In this document: one piece after another, positions 24,399 through 32,268 of the stretch
How positions within the stretch are numbered: the stretch's first letter is position 1
Layout: each line of letters opens with the position of its first letter
Assembly: GCA_031291035.1 (NCBI GenBank)
Contig: JAISLI010000004.1
Location: 1-37,946, forward strand
Reading direction: 5' to 3'
Source of the DNA: Desulfovibrio sp.
GTDB taxonomy: Bacteria > Desulfobacterota > Desulfovibrionia > Desulfovibrionales > Desulfovibrionaceae
DNA: 37,946 nt
Notes under the pieces: generated by a model
What the model was told of the DNA's origin: nothing
Databases searched by the model: none
Seen by the model: only the letters and a program-made list of their open reading frames with translations
Made by a program: the position numbers and the translations under genes

Positions 24399-25117
24399 TG
24401 CTGCGCGTCAGCAACCTGAAGGCGGCCTACGGAAAAATTGAGGCCCTGCACGGCATTTCCTTCCACGTGGAGAAAGGGGAAATCGTCACGCTCATCGGCG
24501 CGAACGGCGCGGGCAAATCCACCACGCTCAAGGCATTGATGCGTCTGCCTCCGCCGGAGTCTCCATCCGTTACGGGCGGCGACATAGAGTTTGACGGCGT
24601 TTCCATTCTCGGAATGGAGGCGCACCGCATCGTCTCCGGGCTCAAAATGACTCTTGTGCCGGAAGGCCGCCACATTTTCGGCAATCTCACGGTCGTTGAA
24701 AATCTGCAGCTTGCCGCGTGGACGCGAAAAAATGAGAATATCGGCAGAGAAATCCACCATATTTTCGACATGTTTCCCCGCCTTGCGGAACGGGCGCGGC
24801 AACGCAGCGACACGCTTTCCGGCGGAGAGCAGCAGATGCTTGCCGTGGGGCGCGCGCTTATGACAAAATGTTCCGTGCTGCTTCTGGACGAGCCTTCCAT
24901 GGGCTTGGCTCCGCTCATAATGTATGATATGTTCCGTACCTTGAAAAGGCTCAACGCCGACGGGCTGACGATAATTGTGGTGGAGCAGAACGCCCTTCTG
25001 GCCCTGCAGGTGGCCGACAGGGGCTATGTGCTGGATACCGGCGAAATTGTCGCGGAAGGCCCTGCCGAAGATCTTCTGCGGACACCGGAGATCAAGGCCG
25101 TCTATCTTGGCGGGTAA
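24398..25117 (+). CDS. livF: Branched-chain amino acid ABC transporter ATPase LivF
   Basis: 239 residues. Walker A GANGAGKST, signature LSGGEQQMLAVGRALM, Walker B LLLDEPSMGLAP, H-loop VVEQNA. Second ATPase of the Liv system. ATG 24398 overlaps the livG stop by one base (TGATG); an in-frame ATG at 24284 within livG is not used, since MLRVSNLKAAYGKIEALHG is the normal start. Last gene of the operon; no clear terminator follows. Confidence 0.94.
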   Translation: MLRVSNLKAAYGKIEALHGISFHVEKGEIVTLIGANGAGKSTTLKALMRLPPPESPSVTGGDIEFDGVSILGMEAHRIVSGLKMTLVPEGRHIFGNLTVVENLQLAAWTRKNENIGREIHHIFDMFPRLAERARQRSDTLSGGEQQMLAVGRALMTKCSVLLLDEPSMGLAPLIMYDMFRTLKRLNADGLTIIVVEQNALLALQVADRGYVLDTGEIVAEGPAEDLLRTPEIKAVYLGG

Positions 25118-25189
25118 TACCCCGGCCTAAACTTTTCCGGAATTTGTCCGATCCGGTCTGGCAAACTCCAAGGTTAAGGAGCGCGGACT

Positions 25190-25420
25190 ATGGTGGAGCA
25201 AATTGGAACGATCACCAGCGCGGATATCGTGTTGGGCATGCTGGGGCGCAAACTGGGCAGCGGGCAGGAATTGACCATGGCGGAAACTTTAATGGCCTTT
25301 ACGGAAATGGCGAAAACCAGAATGAACTATTATGGCCCGTCTCCGGCGAATATGCGGCTCAAGCCCCCCCCGTTGCCGGAAGATGTTCGCGGGGTGCTGG
25401 CCAACTACACAGGGATTTGA
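25190..25420 (+). CDS. Small protein of unknown function upstream of uvrC
   Basis: 76 residues, not recognised. Mostly helical, starting MVEQIGTITSADIVLGMLGR, with a Pro-rich stretch (SPANMRLKPPPLPEDVRGVL) near the end. No signal peptide or membrane segment. AAGGAG stands 9 bp before ATG 25190, a good ribosome-binding site. It is 2 bp before the next small gene and 72 bp after livF, so it probably starts a unit with the next gene and uvrC. Confidence 0.6.
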   Translation: MVEQIGTITSADIVLGMLGRKLGSGQELTMAETLMAFTEMAKTRMNYYGPSPANMRLKPPPLPEDVRGVLANYTGI

Positions 25421-25422
25421 GT

Positions 25423-25707
25423 TTGTTCACATCCATTGACGACATAACGGTGAATTACGAGGAAGACGGCCGGACGGTCGTCAGCGAGACCGACAAGGTC
25501 ATCCTCAGCCGGGGGGCATGGACGACGATCCTTTTCCGTTATCGGGAATGGCGTCCGGAAAGCGATGACTACGGACCGGACAAGTACGTTATCGCGCGTT
25601 ACAGGAAGGCCGGCGGAGAATACCGCAAGCAGTCAAAATTTACCATTTCCAGCGCGGATCAGGCCCGCAAGATTGTGGAGGCGCTTCAGGGCTGGATAGA
25701 GAATTGA
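25423..25707 (+). CDS. Small hypothetical protein, possibly PC4-like, coupled to uvrC
   Basis: 94 residues from TTG 25423. The sequence DKVILSRGAWTTILFRYREW and later KFTISSADQARKIVEALQGW looks like a beta-sheet followed by a C-terminal helix, faintly like the PC4/YdbC single-strand nucleic-acid-binding fold. That is a weak impression. An earlier in-frame TTG at 25144 would read through the upstream gene in another frame and is less likely. The stop overlaps the uvrC TTG (TTGA), so uvrC translation probably depends on this gene. Confidence 0.6.
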   Translation: MFTSIDDITVNYEEDGRTVVSETDKVILSRGAWTTILFRYREWRPESDDYGPDKYVIARYRKAGGEYRKQSKFTISSADQARKIVEALQGWIEN

Positions 25708-27575
25708 CGGCGCCGGACTGCCCGGAAAAGCCGAAGGATTCAGCTTCGTTGGAAAAACCGGAACCACAGAGCCTTCCTCTCGCTCCCGGCGTTTATCTGT
25801 ACAAGGACGAGCGCGGCCGCATCATCTATGTGGGCAAGGCCCGTGTATTGCGCCGTCGTATTCTTTCCTATTTTCACGCCGAGCGTCAGACGGCGAAAAC
25901 CCGGGCCATGCTGGGGCACACGCGTAGCCTGGACATCATTGCCACCACCACGGAAAAGGAAGCGCTGCTTCTTGAGGCGAGCCTCATCAAAAAACACCGG
26001 CCGCGCTACAACATCGTCCTGCGCGACGACAAGCAATATGTCCTTTTCCGGTTCAACGTCAAACACCCCTTTCCGCGCCTGGAAATTGTACGCAAGGCGC
26101 GCCGCGACGGCGCGCGCCTGTTCGGCCCCTTTACCTCGGCCGTTTCGGCCCGTGAAACCTGGAGGCTTGTACACAGGTCTTTCGGCCTACGCCGCTGTTC
26201 GGACAAGGCCATGAAAAACCGCGTGCGCCCCTGTCTGTACCATCACATGGGGCAATGCCCCGCCCCCTGCATGAGCCTGATATCCTCCGAGGAGTACCGG
26301 CAGACGGTGAACAAGGTCTGTGCGTTGCTGGAAGGCCGCGCGGAAGCGTTGCTCATGGGCCTGCGCGAGGATATGGGCCGGGCCGCCGAAGCCCAGGAGT
26401 TTGAAAAAGCGGCGATTCTGCGGAATCAGATTCAGGCCGTGGAGCGCACGGTGGAGCGCCAGGCCGCCATTATGCCCGGCGGGGGCGATATGGACGCGGT
26501 AGGGCTGTTTCCTGCGGAAAAGGGTCTTGCCGTCGGCATTGTCTTTGTGCGGGGCGGCTCGGTGACGGACGGCAGGAGTTTTTATTTCGGCGGCCTTGAT
26601 TTTGAGGACGCGCCGGAACTGCTCCGGTCATTTTTAAGCCAGTTTTACACAGTGTTCCCCCCGCCTTCGCGGGTACTTCTGCCCTGGCTTCCGCTGTTGG
26701 AAACGGCGGAGGATTCCGGCCCGGAGCGGGAGATAATGGAGGATACCCTGGGCGAAAAGCGGGGCGGCGCGGTACGCATTGTGGCGCCGCAGAACGCGCG
26801 GGACAACCGGCTTGTGGATATTGCCGTCGCCAATGCGCGGGAGGAGGCCCGCCTCAGGCAAAAATACTCCCTTGCGGGCATGCTTTTCAGGGAATTGCAC
26901 TTGCCGGCTCCGCCCCGGCGTATTGAATGCGTGGACATTTCCCACACCGGAGGACGCGAGACCAGGGCCGGGCTGGTTGTTTTCGAGAATGAGCGGCCGG
27001 CGCCGGGGGAGTATCGCGCGTATGCCGTGCTTGACGGCGGGGATGATTATGCGGCTCTGCACGCCTGGACGGAGCGACGGCTCAAAAGCGGACCGCCCTG
27101 GCCGGATCTTCTGCTGGTCGATGGTGGACGCGGACAGCTCGCCGCCGTGCGGCGGGCGCTGGCCGAAGCGGGGAAGGAAAATTTTTTTCCGGTGGCGGCC
27201 ATTGCCAAGGCCAGAGACGGGGAAGGCAGGGCGATTCGGCGGGCCGGCAACGCGGGCGACAGGATATTTATTCCCGGCCGGGCCAATCCTTTGCCTTTGC
27301 GCGAAGGTGGTCCGGAACTGCTCTTTTTGCAGCATGTCCGCGATACGGCGCATCGATTTGTCATAGGCCGCCATCGCAGAGCCCACCGCAGTGCCGCGTT
27401 CTCCGGCGAACTCATGCGTCTGCCCGGCGTAGGCCCGGTTACGGCGCGCCTTCTGTGGGAGAAATTCGCGAGCATTGAGGCCATGTGCGCCGCCAGCCTG
27501 GAAGAACTGCTGACGGTGCCCGGCATCGGCAGGACAAAGGCCGGATATCTGCTGAAAAGGCTCAGGACGCTGTAA
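25704..27575 (+). CDS. uvrC: Excinuclease ABC subunit C
   Basis: 623 residues, usual length. GIY-YIG nuclease domain at about 25-105 (GVYLYKDERGRIIYVGKA), Cys-rich middle (RPCLYHHMGQCPAPC), UVR motif (EFEKAAILRNQIQAVE, about 233-248), RNase H-like C-nuclease (ECVDISHTGGRETRAG and LLLVDGGRGQ) and a helix-hairpin-helix pair at the end (LPGVGPVTARLLWEKF, VPGIGRTKAGYLL). UvrC cuts both sides of a DNA lesion held by UvrB. Starts with TTG 25704, overlapping the stop of the small gene before it; no nearer ATG fits the domain start. Confidence 0.96.
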   Translation: MTAPDCPEKPKDSASLEKPEPQSLPLAPGVYLYKDERGRIIYVGKARVLRRRILSYFHAERQTAKTRAMLGHTRSLDIIATTTEKEALLLEASLIKKHRPRYNIVLRDDKQYVLFRFNVKHPFPRLEIVRKARRDGARLFGPFTSAVSARETWRLVHRSFGLRRCSDKAMKNRVRPCLYHHMGQCPAPCMSLISSEEYRQTVNKVCALLEGRAEALLMGLREDMGRAAEAQEFEKAAILRNQIQAVERTVERQAAIMPGGGDMDAVGLFPAEKGLAVGIVFVRGGSVTDGRSFYFGGLDFEDAPELLRSFLSQFYTVFPPPSRVLLPWLPLLETAEDSGPEREIMEDTLGEKRGGAVRIVAPQNARDNRLVDIAVANAREEARLRQKYSLAGMLFRELHLPAPPRRIECVDISHTGGRETRAGLVVFENERPAPGEYRAYAVLDGGDDYAALHAWTERRLKSGPPWPDLLLVDGGRGQLAAVRRALAEAGKENFFPVAAIAKARDGEGRAIRRAGNAGDRIFIPGRANPLPLREGGPELLFLQHVRDTAHRFVIGRHRRAHRSAAFSGELMRLPGVGPVTARLLWEKFASIEAMCAASLEELLTVPGIGRTKAGYLLKRLRTL

Positions 27576-27677
27576 CGGAGTTGGCGTTGTCAATAGCACA
27601 TTTGTGTCCGGCCTGCGCCGAAATTTTCTCCCCTGCGGCGCTCCCCGCTGTCTTCGCTACGCCCTGCATTTGGATAC

Positions 27678-27770
27678 AGAGCAAGGATTTGCCCGCAAAT
27701 CCTTGCCGCGAGATTGTCGCAAGGCGGATTCACTCCGCCGCAAGCGACAGTCTCAAAGCGAAATTTCTCT
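27678..27770 (-). repeat. Three-hairpin dispersed repeat, copy C (fullest, 93 bp)
   Basis: On the minus strand from 27770: AGAGAAATTTCGC, TTTGAGACTG, GTCGCTTGCGGCGGA-gtgaa-TCCGCCTTGCGAC, AATCTCGCG, then GCAAGGATTTGC-gg-GCAAATCCTTGC and TCT. The ends read AGAGAAA and TTGCTCT, so the whole unit has near-inverted tips like a tiny non-autonomous element. It lies about 100 bp past uvrC. The rest of 27576-27946 holds no gene. Confidence 0.8.
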
Positions 27771-27815
27771 GGAAAAAATCTCAAAATCAGAATTGCTGAT
27801 TTTTCGTCAGTCTCC

Positions 27816-27844
27816 TTGACGCCGCTTTACAAACAGGCTAAATA
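27816..27844 (+). promoter_or_regulatory. Putative sigma-70 promoter of nhcABCD
   Basis: TTGACG (27816-27821), 17-nt spacer, TAAATA (27839-27844). Leader about 95 nt. A small hairpin (AAAATCAG/CTGATTTT, 27783-27803) just upstream could end transcription from uvrC. Confidence 0.5.
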
Positions 27845-27946
27845 TTTTGTATCTAAGTATACCGTCCCGCAACGGGCGGCAACGTCCCAAAGCATGGTGC
27901 GGCGGGCGTGATTTTGGTGACTGCCTGAATGCAAAAGGAAAAGCAC

Positions 27947-28957
27947 ATGAGGAATGGCACAACTCTGCTCCTGCTGACGGCGATTGCCGTAGCCGGCGCG
28001 GCGTATTTGACACTTGGGGATGCCGGCCCGGCGCCCGCCGCGGCCCCCGCGTTGGCAAGTGTCAGTGACGCGCCGTCAGCCTTGGTCATCTTTCCTGTTG
28101 GCGAAAAACCCAATCCTGAAGGCGTCGGCATGAAACCTGTGGCCTTCAACCACCTTCTTCACGAGAATCGCGTTGAAAACTGTGAATCATGCCACCACAC
28201 CGGCGACACGGCCGCCTGTACAACCTGTCACACCCTGGAAGGCAGAGCCGAAGGCAAATTCGTCACCCTGGCCCAGGCAATGCATTCCCCGAACAGTGCC
28301 CGGAAGGGGCAGGGAAACACGCCGCAGAGCTGTACAAGCTGTCACGCCAAGCAGCTCCAGCGGCCGGAATGCGCCGGATGTCACAGTATTGTGAAACCCG
28401 CCCGCTCTGAAACATATTGCAGCACCTGTCATAACGTGAGCGGTCTGACGAAGGGCGACATGGTAGCGGGCATCGCCGGCAGCCTGCCTGACGGCAGGAA
28501 CGCCGAACTTGCGGTCGACACGCTTAAGACCCGTGAAAATCCGGTGCAGCTTCAGCCCGCGGACGGCCCCTACAAAGTATTTATCGACGAGATCGCCGAT
28601 CAGTACAAAGCCAGCATGTTCGCCCACCGCAGGCATGTCGCTTCTCTGATGGAGCGCGTCAAAGACAATTCTCTGGCCGCGGCCTTCCACAATCAGCCCA
28701 CAACATTGTGTTCCACATGCCACCATTACAGCCCGCTCAAGGATACGCCGCCCAAATGCGGGAGTTGCCATTCACAACGCATCAATCCCGCCAACCCCGA
28801 ACGTCCGCAACTCAAGGCCGCCTATCACCTGTTGTGCATGGGCTGCCACAAGGGCATGAACGTCGCAAGGCCCCTCAACACTTCGTGCGTCACCTGTCAC
28901 AAGCAAAGTGAGGCCAAGCCTGCTGACAGCGCCGCTGCAAAGTTAGGAGGAGAGTAA
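27947..28957 (+). CDS. nhcA: Nine-haem cytochrome c (NhcA)
   Basis: 336 residues. Signal peptide (about 1-32), then exactly nine CXXCH haem sites, at about 79, 91, 129, 142, 158, 255, 271, 297 and 314. The spacing (five, a gap of some 90 residues, four) matches the two cytochrome c3-like four-haem domains plus one isolated haem of the Desulfovibrio nine-haem cytochrome. It is periplasmic, accepts electrons from type I cytochrome c3 and hydrogenases, and passes them to the NhcBCD membrane part. ATG 27947 is preceded by AAAGGAAA; an ATG at 27929 is possible. The stop overlaps the nhcB start by one base. Confidence 0.93.
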   Translation: MRNGTTLLLLTAIAVAGAAYLTLGDAGPAPAAAPALASVSDAPSALVIFPVGEKPNPEGVGMKPVAFNHLLHENRVENCESCHHTGDTAACTTCHTLEGRAEGKFVTLAQAMHSPNSARKGQGNTPQSCTSCHAKQLQRPECAGCHSIVKPARSETYCSTCHNVSGLTKGDMVAGIAGSLPDGRNAELAVDTLKTRENPVQLQPADGPYKVFIDEIADQYKASMFAHRRHVASLMERVKDNSLAAAFHNQPTTLCSTCHHYSPLKDTPPKCGSCHSQRINPANPERPQLKAAYHLLCMGCHKGMNVARPLNTSCVTCHKQSEAKPADSAAAKLGGE

Positions 28958-30057
28958 TGAATCGCAGAAAATTTCTGACTATTCTGGGCAGCGCCGGCGT
29001 GGCATCAGCTCTGGGCACGGCCAAGGTAGCCAAGGCCGCCGGCGGCACACACACTTGGCCCTATTATGAAAACAGTTACGGCGTCCTGCACGACACGACC
29101 CGTTGCATCGGCTGCCGCCGTTGCGAAGAGGGGTGCAACAAGGTGAACAATCTGCCCGGACCCGACAAGCCTTTCGATGACCTCTCCGTGCTGGACAAAC
29201 CCCGTCGTATGACGCCAAACGCCTGGACGGTGGTCAACAAATATGAACTGGACGGCAAGCCGGTGTTCCGCAAACTGCAGTGCTTTCACTGTAATGATCC
29301 GGCATGCGCCTCGGCCTGTTTTGCCAAATGCTTTCAGAAGCAGCCCGACGGCAGCGTCACATACGACGGTTCCCAGTGTGTGGGCTGCCGTTACTGCATG
29401 GTCGCCTGTCCATTTTATGTGCCGAGTTTCGAATACGACGACGCTTGGGATCCTCTTGTGCAAAAATGCACATTCTGCGAGCCCCGCCTCAGGGAAGGCA
29501 AACTTCCCGGCTGTGTGGAGGCCTGCCCAATGGACGCCCTGACCTTTGGCCGCCGCTCCGATCTCATCAAGGTGGCGCGCGCGCGTATCAAGGCCAACCC
29601 GGACAAATACGCGGATTACATTTATGGTGAATGGGACGCCGGCGGTACCGCCTGGATGGTGCTGGTTCCGGCCGTCCCCGCGGAACATTCACTGGCGGAA
29701 ACAGGACATGAATTCAGGGCGCTGGGGCTGGACACGCATTTGGGCAATCGTCCCATGGGTGAACTGACGGCCGGGGCGCTTGGCGCCGTGCCGATGATTG
29801 TGGCTTTCTGGCCGGTGCTTTTCGGAGGCGCCTACGCCATATCAAAACGCCGCGAAGCCATGCACAAGGCTGAAACAGAAACAATTATCAGGGATGCCAG
29901 GGAAGATATGGCCAATGTCATGGACGCCGCCGTTCGCAAGATTGCGGAAACCCAGGGCCCAGGCGTTGCGGACACGGCACGCCAGGCCATGGCCGACGCC
30001 CTGAGGACCAGGGAGGAAACCTGCGCGAACCGCGGACATCATGGGGAGGACAAGTAA
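28957..30057 (+). CDS. nhcB: Tat-exported four-cluster ferredoxin subunit (NhcB)
   Basis: 366 residues. Starts MNRRKFLTILGSAGVASALG, a twin-arginine signal. Four Cys groups for [4Fe-4S] clusters: CIGCRRCEEGC (50-60), CFHC..ACASAC (109-121), CVGCRYCMVAC (141-151) and CTFC...GCVEAC (171-190). One membrane segment at about 268-295, then a charged helical tail. Like HmcB/NhcB, it sits on the periplasmic face and carries electrons from the cytochrome to NhcC. Overlaps nhcA by one base. Confidence 0.92.
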   Translation: MNRRKFLTILGSAGVASALGTAKVAKAAGGTHTWPYYENSYGVLHDTTRCIGCRRCEEGCNKVNNLPGPDKPFDDLSVLDKPRRMTPNAWTVVNKYELDGKPVFRKLQCFHCNDPACASACFAKCFQKQPDGSVTYDGSQCVGCRYCMVACPFYVPSFEYDDAWDPLVQKCTFCEPRLREGKLPGCVEACPMDALTFGRRSDLIKVARARIKANPDKYADYIYGEWDAGGTAWMVLVPAVPAEHSLAETGHEFRALGLDTHLGNRPMGELTAGALGAVPMIVAFWPVLFGGAYAISKRREAMHKAETETIIRDAREDMANVMDAAVRKIAETQGPGVADTARQAMADALRTREETCANRGHHGEDK

Positions 30058-31269
30058 ATGGCACACAGCATTCACATTCCCACAAAAGACAAACTGTTCA
30101 ACCTCGGCGAATTTTTCACCCTTACCAAGGGCAATATCCTGACAGCCGTCATCCTCGCCGGCGGGTTGATCATCACACTTATCCGTTTTACCCAGGGCAT
30201 CGGTTCGGTCACCAATCTTTCCGACGTGCAGCCTTGGGGCATGTGGATCGGATTTGACCTCCTGTGCGGTGTGACGCTGGCGGCCGGCGGCTACTTCACC
30301 ACCGTCGCCTGCTATGTCATGGGGATGAAGCATTTTCATTCCGCCGTGCGCCCCGCCGTGACAACGGCCTTCCTCGGCTATGCCTTTGTTGTGGTGGCTC
30401 TGCTGTATGATCTGGGCCATTGGTGGCGTTTGCCCTACATGTTCTTCTTCCCCGGCACAACTTCCGTGCTTTTTGAAGTCGGCTTGTGCGTGGCGACCTA
30501 TCTCACGGTGCTCTTCGTGGAATTTTCCGTTGCCCCGTGCGAATGGCTGGCGGAAAAGTTCCCCTTCCTGCTCAAATGGCGCGCCCTGGTCAACCGCGCC
30601 ACCATCATTTTGACCATCTTCGGCGTGACGCTTTCCACGCTGCACCAGTCATCGCTCGGCTCGCTGTTTCTTATCGCTCCGGGCAAACTGCATCCGCTGT
30701 GGTATTCCCCTTTCATCCCCATGTTCTTTTTTGTCAGTTCCATGGCCGCCGGCGGCTCCATGGTCATCTTTGAAGGCATGTTCGCGCACAGGGGCGCGCA
30801 TCACTACATGGACGCCACCCATCTGCGGGAGGCCGACGAAGTGGTTTTCAGCTTCTCCAAGGCCGTCTCATTTATTCTGTTCGCGTACTTTATGCTCAAA
30901 TGTATTGATTTGCTGGTACAGGCCAATACTCCGTATCTTTGCTCCGGCTACGGCCTGTTGTGGCTTGTGGAAATACTCGGCTTCGTTCTGTTGCCGGCCT
31001 TCCTCTATGCCAGGGGATCACGGGAACGCAATTTGAAGATTTGCCGTTTTGCCGCTGCCAATACAGTGCTGGGCATCGTGTTCAACCGCTTTAACGTCAG
31101 CATGATTGCCCATAACTACGCGTTGCCCTCGGCCGAACGGTATTTTCCGAGCATCTGGGAAATTTGGATTTCCTGCTTTGTGGTAACAATGATTGTGACG
31201 GCCTACCGTTTTATTGTGTACCACATGCCTGTGCTTTATGAGCATCCAAACTTCAAGGGCAGCCATTAG
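30058..31269 (+). CDS. nhcC: NrfD-type integral membrane subunit (NhcC)
   Basis: 403 residues, about 10 membrane segments, start ATG directly after the nhcB stop. NrfD/HmcC family: quinone-interacting membrane partner of four-cluster ferredoxins (for example LGHWWRLPYMFFFPGTTSVL and LSTLHQSSLGSLFLIAPGKL, typical of the Hmc/Nhc/Qrc branch). It carries electrons between the periplasmic subunits and the menaquinone pool or the cytoplasmic side. No soluble cytoplasmic subunit (HmcF-like) is encoded next to it. Confidence 0.92.
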   Translation: MAHSIHIPTKDKLFNLGEFFTLTKGNILTAVILAGGLIITLIRFTQGIGSVTNLSDVQPWGMWIGFDLLCGVTLAAGGYFTTVACYVMGMKHFHSAVRPAVTTAFLGYAFVVVALLYDLGHWWRLPYMFFFPGTTSVLFEVGLCVATYLTVLFVEFSVAPCEWLAEKFPFLLKWRALVNRATIILTIFGVTLSTLHQSSLGSLFLIAPGKLHPLWYSPFIPMFFFVSSMAAGGSMVIFEGMFAHRGAHHYMDATHLREADEVVFSFSKAVSFILFAYFMLKCIDLLVQANTPYLCSGYGLLWLVEILGFVLLPAFLYARGSRERNLKICRFAAANTVLGIVFNRFNVSMIAHNYALPSAERYFPSIWEIWISCFVVTMIVTAYRFIVYHMPVLYEHPNFKGSH

Positions 31270-31285
31270 GGCAAAGGAGAGCGCA

Positions 31286-31432
31286 ATGGAATTCAGCTCG
31301 TTTTATCAATATTTTCTGTATACCAAGAACTGGGCGTACATCATGATAATAGTCGTGCTGCCCGTGTATGTATTGTACTGGAATCTCTTCCTCTATCCGC
31401 AGAAAAAACAGCGCGGCAACAGTCCCCGTTAA
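31286..31432 (+). CDS. nhcD: Small membrane subunit (NhcD)
   Basis: 48 residues. One membrane helix (about 18-36, AYIMIIVVLPVYVLYWNLFL) and a basic end (YPQKKQRGNSPR). It corresponds in size, place and type to HmcD/NhcD, a small subunit of unknown role. AAAGGAGA precedes ATG 31286. Followed by a strong terminator. Confidence 0.85.
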   Translation: MEFSSFYQYFLYTKNWAYIMIIVVLPVYVLYWNLFLYPQKKQRGNSPR

Positions 31433-31455
31433 TGTTTTGACGTCAGGCTGGAGCG

Positions 31456-31497
31456 TCAATGAAAAAGGACGGATTCCTTTCCGTCCTTTTTCATTGA
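31456..31497 (+). terminator. Rho-independent terminator of nhcABCD
   Basis: TCAATGAAAAAGGACGGA (31456-31473), loop TTCCTT, and its exact complement (31480-31497): an 18-bp stem with CTTTTT inside the right arm. It ends the operon 24 bp past nhcD. Confidence 0.85.
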
Positions 31498-31577
31498 AAA
31501 CCCGCATGAACGGCATGATACGGCAACCATGCGCAATGGTTTGTTCCCGCGCGTTCCCCGCGCCGCCCACATTCGTC

Positions 31578-31605
31578 TTGACAACGCCGGCGTCCAGCCT
31601 ATAAA
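31578..31605 (+). promoter_or_regulatory. Promoter of tRNA-Lys
   Basis: TTGACA (31578-31583), 16-nt spacer, TATAAA (31600-31605). Near-consensus; the start would fall about 5 nt before the tRNA. Confidence 0.7.
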
Positions 31606-31616
31606 TTTACACAACC

Positions 31617-31692
31617 GGGACGTTAACTCAGTCGGTAGAGTATCTGCCTTTTAAGCAGAGAGTCGCAGGTTCGATCCCCGCACGTCCCACCA
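31617..31692 (+). tRNA. tRNA-Lys (anticodon UUU)
   Basis: 76 nt with encoded CCA. Acceptor stem GGGACGT/ACGTCCC perfect; D stem ACTC/GAGT; anticodon stem TCTGC/GCAGA around CTTTTAA (anticodon TTT); T arm GCAGG-TTCGATC-CCCGC has one A:C mismatch at its third pair. A hairpin (AAGCCCCGC, 31708-31716, with GCGGGGCTT, 31734-31742) follows. Confidence 0.92.
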
Positions 31693-31742
31693 AATGTTAA
31701 TCCAACCAAGCCCCGCAAGGTATGAAAAACCAAGCGGGGCTT

Positions 31743-31769
31743 AGAGCAATTTCACTTTGAAATTGCTCT
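31743..31769. repeat. 27-bp palindrome, minimal form of the dispersed repeat
   Basis: AGAGCAATTTCA (31743-31754), CTT, TGAAATTGCTCT (31758-31769): a perfect 12-bp inverted repeat. The left arm equals the start of copies A and B (hairpin 1). It adjoins the hairpin after tRNA-Lys and could act with it as a terminator. Confidence 0.75.
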
Positions 31770-31790
31770 AACGTCCTATCAAAAAGTCTA

Positions 31791-31847
31791 TTGACATACG
31801 GCAAGGACGAAATGACGGTTCACGGCTTCCGGAGCATGGCGTCTCTC
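31791..31847 (+). pseudogene. Tyrosine-recombinase (integrase) remnant
   Basis: Translation from 31791 reads LTYGKDEMTVHGFRSMAS. The HGFR..AS motif holds the His and Arg of the catalytic box II of P4/prophage-type integrases (..EMT.HGFR.MASTLLNE). After MAS the match ends. A scrap of about 18 residues next to a tRNA gene, as left after loss of an integrated element. The ORF that continues to 32006 has no other recognisable content. Confidence 0.6.
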
Positions 31848-32268
31848 TATCATCCAGGAAGCCTCCCGGCCTTGAACTTTGAGTGGTTCACGACAAGGGG
31901 CTTTCTTCTTTTTCCCGAAAAGTCAAACTTTGTGAGTCCCCCGGAAGAGCCGGGGGGGGGTACCGATTTTAATTATATAAAAATTTTCAAAATATTTTTT
32001 ATATAAATTTATTCAAAATTCTATAAAATATCTGTGGAAGAATAGTAATACGAATGTGTCTCACCGGAAGATTAAACAAAAAAACAACAAAAAATAAAAT
32101 TTTATAAAAAAATACTTGCCTATTATTGACATTTTTTGTGGAATATCTAAATTAAATTGTTGCGACCAAACGGCAACATCAAACAGGACGCATAGTACAG
32201 ATGCGGAGATTTTTTCCGAAAGATGCGGGAGTTCTTCAAATTCTGTCCCTGTCGGAGGACAACACCCT
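31848..32268. other. AT-rich gap with GC hairpin, no gene seen
   Basis: At 31938-31956 CCCCCGG, AAGAG, CCGGGGG forms a hairpin, followed by more G (run of eight). From about 31965 to 32160 the sequence is very AT-rich, unlike the rest of the window. A possible promoter (TTGACA 32126-32131, TAAATT 32148-32153, 16-nt spacer) points toward the TolC-family gene. I find no gene. Confidence 0.5.

Noticed and set aside
25144-25422. An upstream extension of the second small gene before uvrC
   Set aside because: It would be read in another frame through the better supported 76-residue gene, and its content looks like a shadow of that gene.
31848-32006. Continuation of the integrase-like frame to a 71-codon ORF
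   Set aside because: After HGFRSMAS the sequence stops resembling integrases and runs into a GC hairpin and AT-rich DNA.
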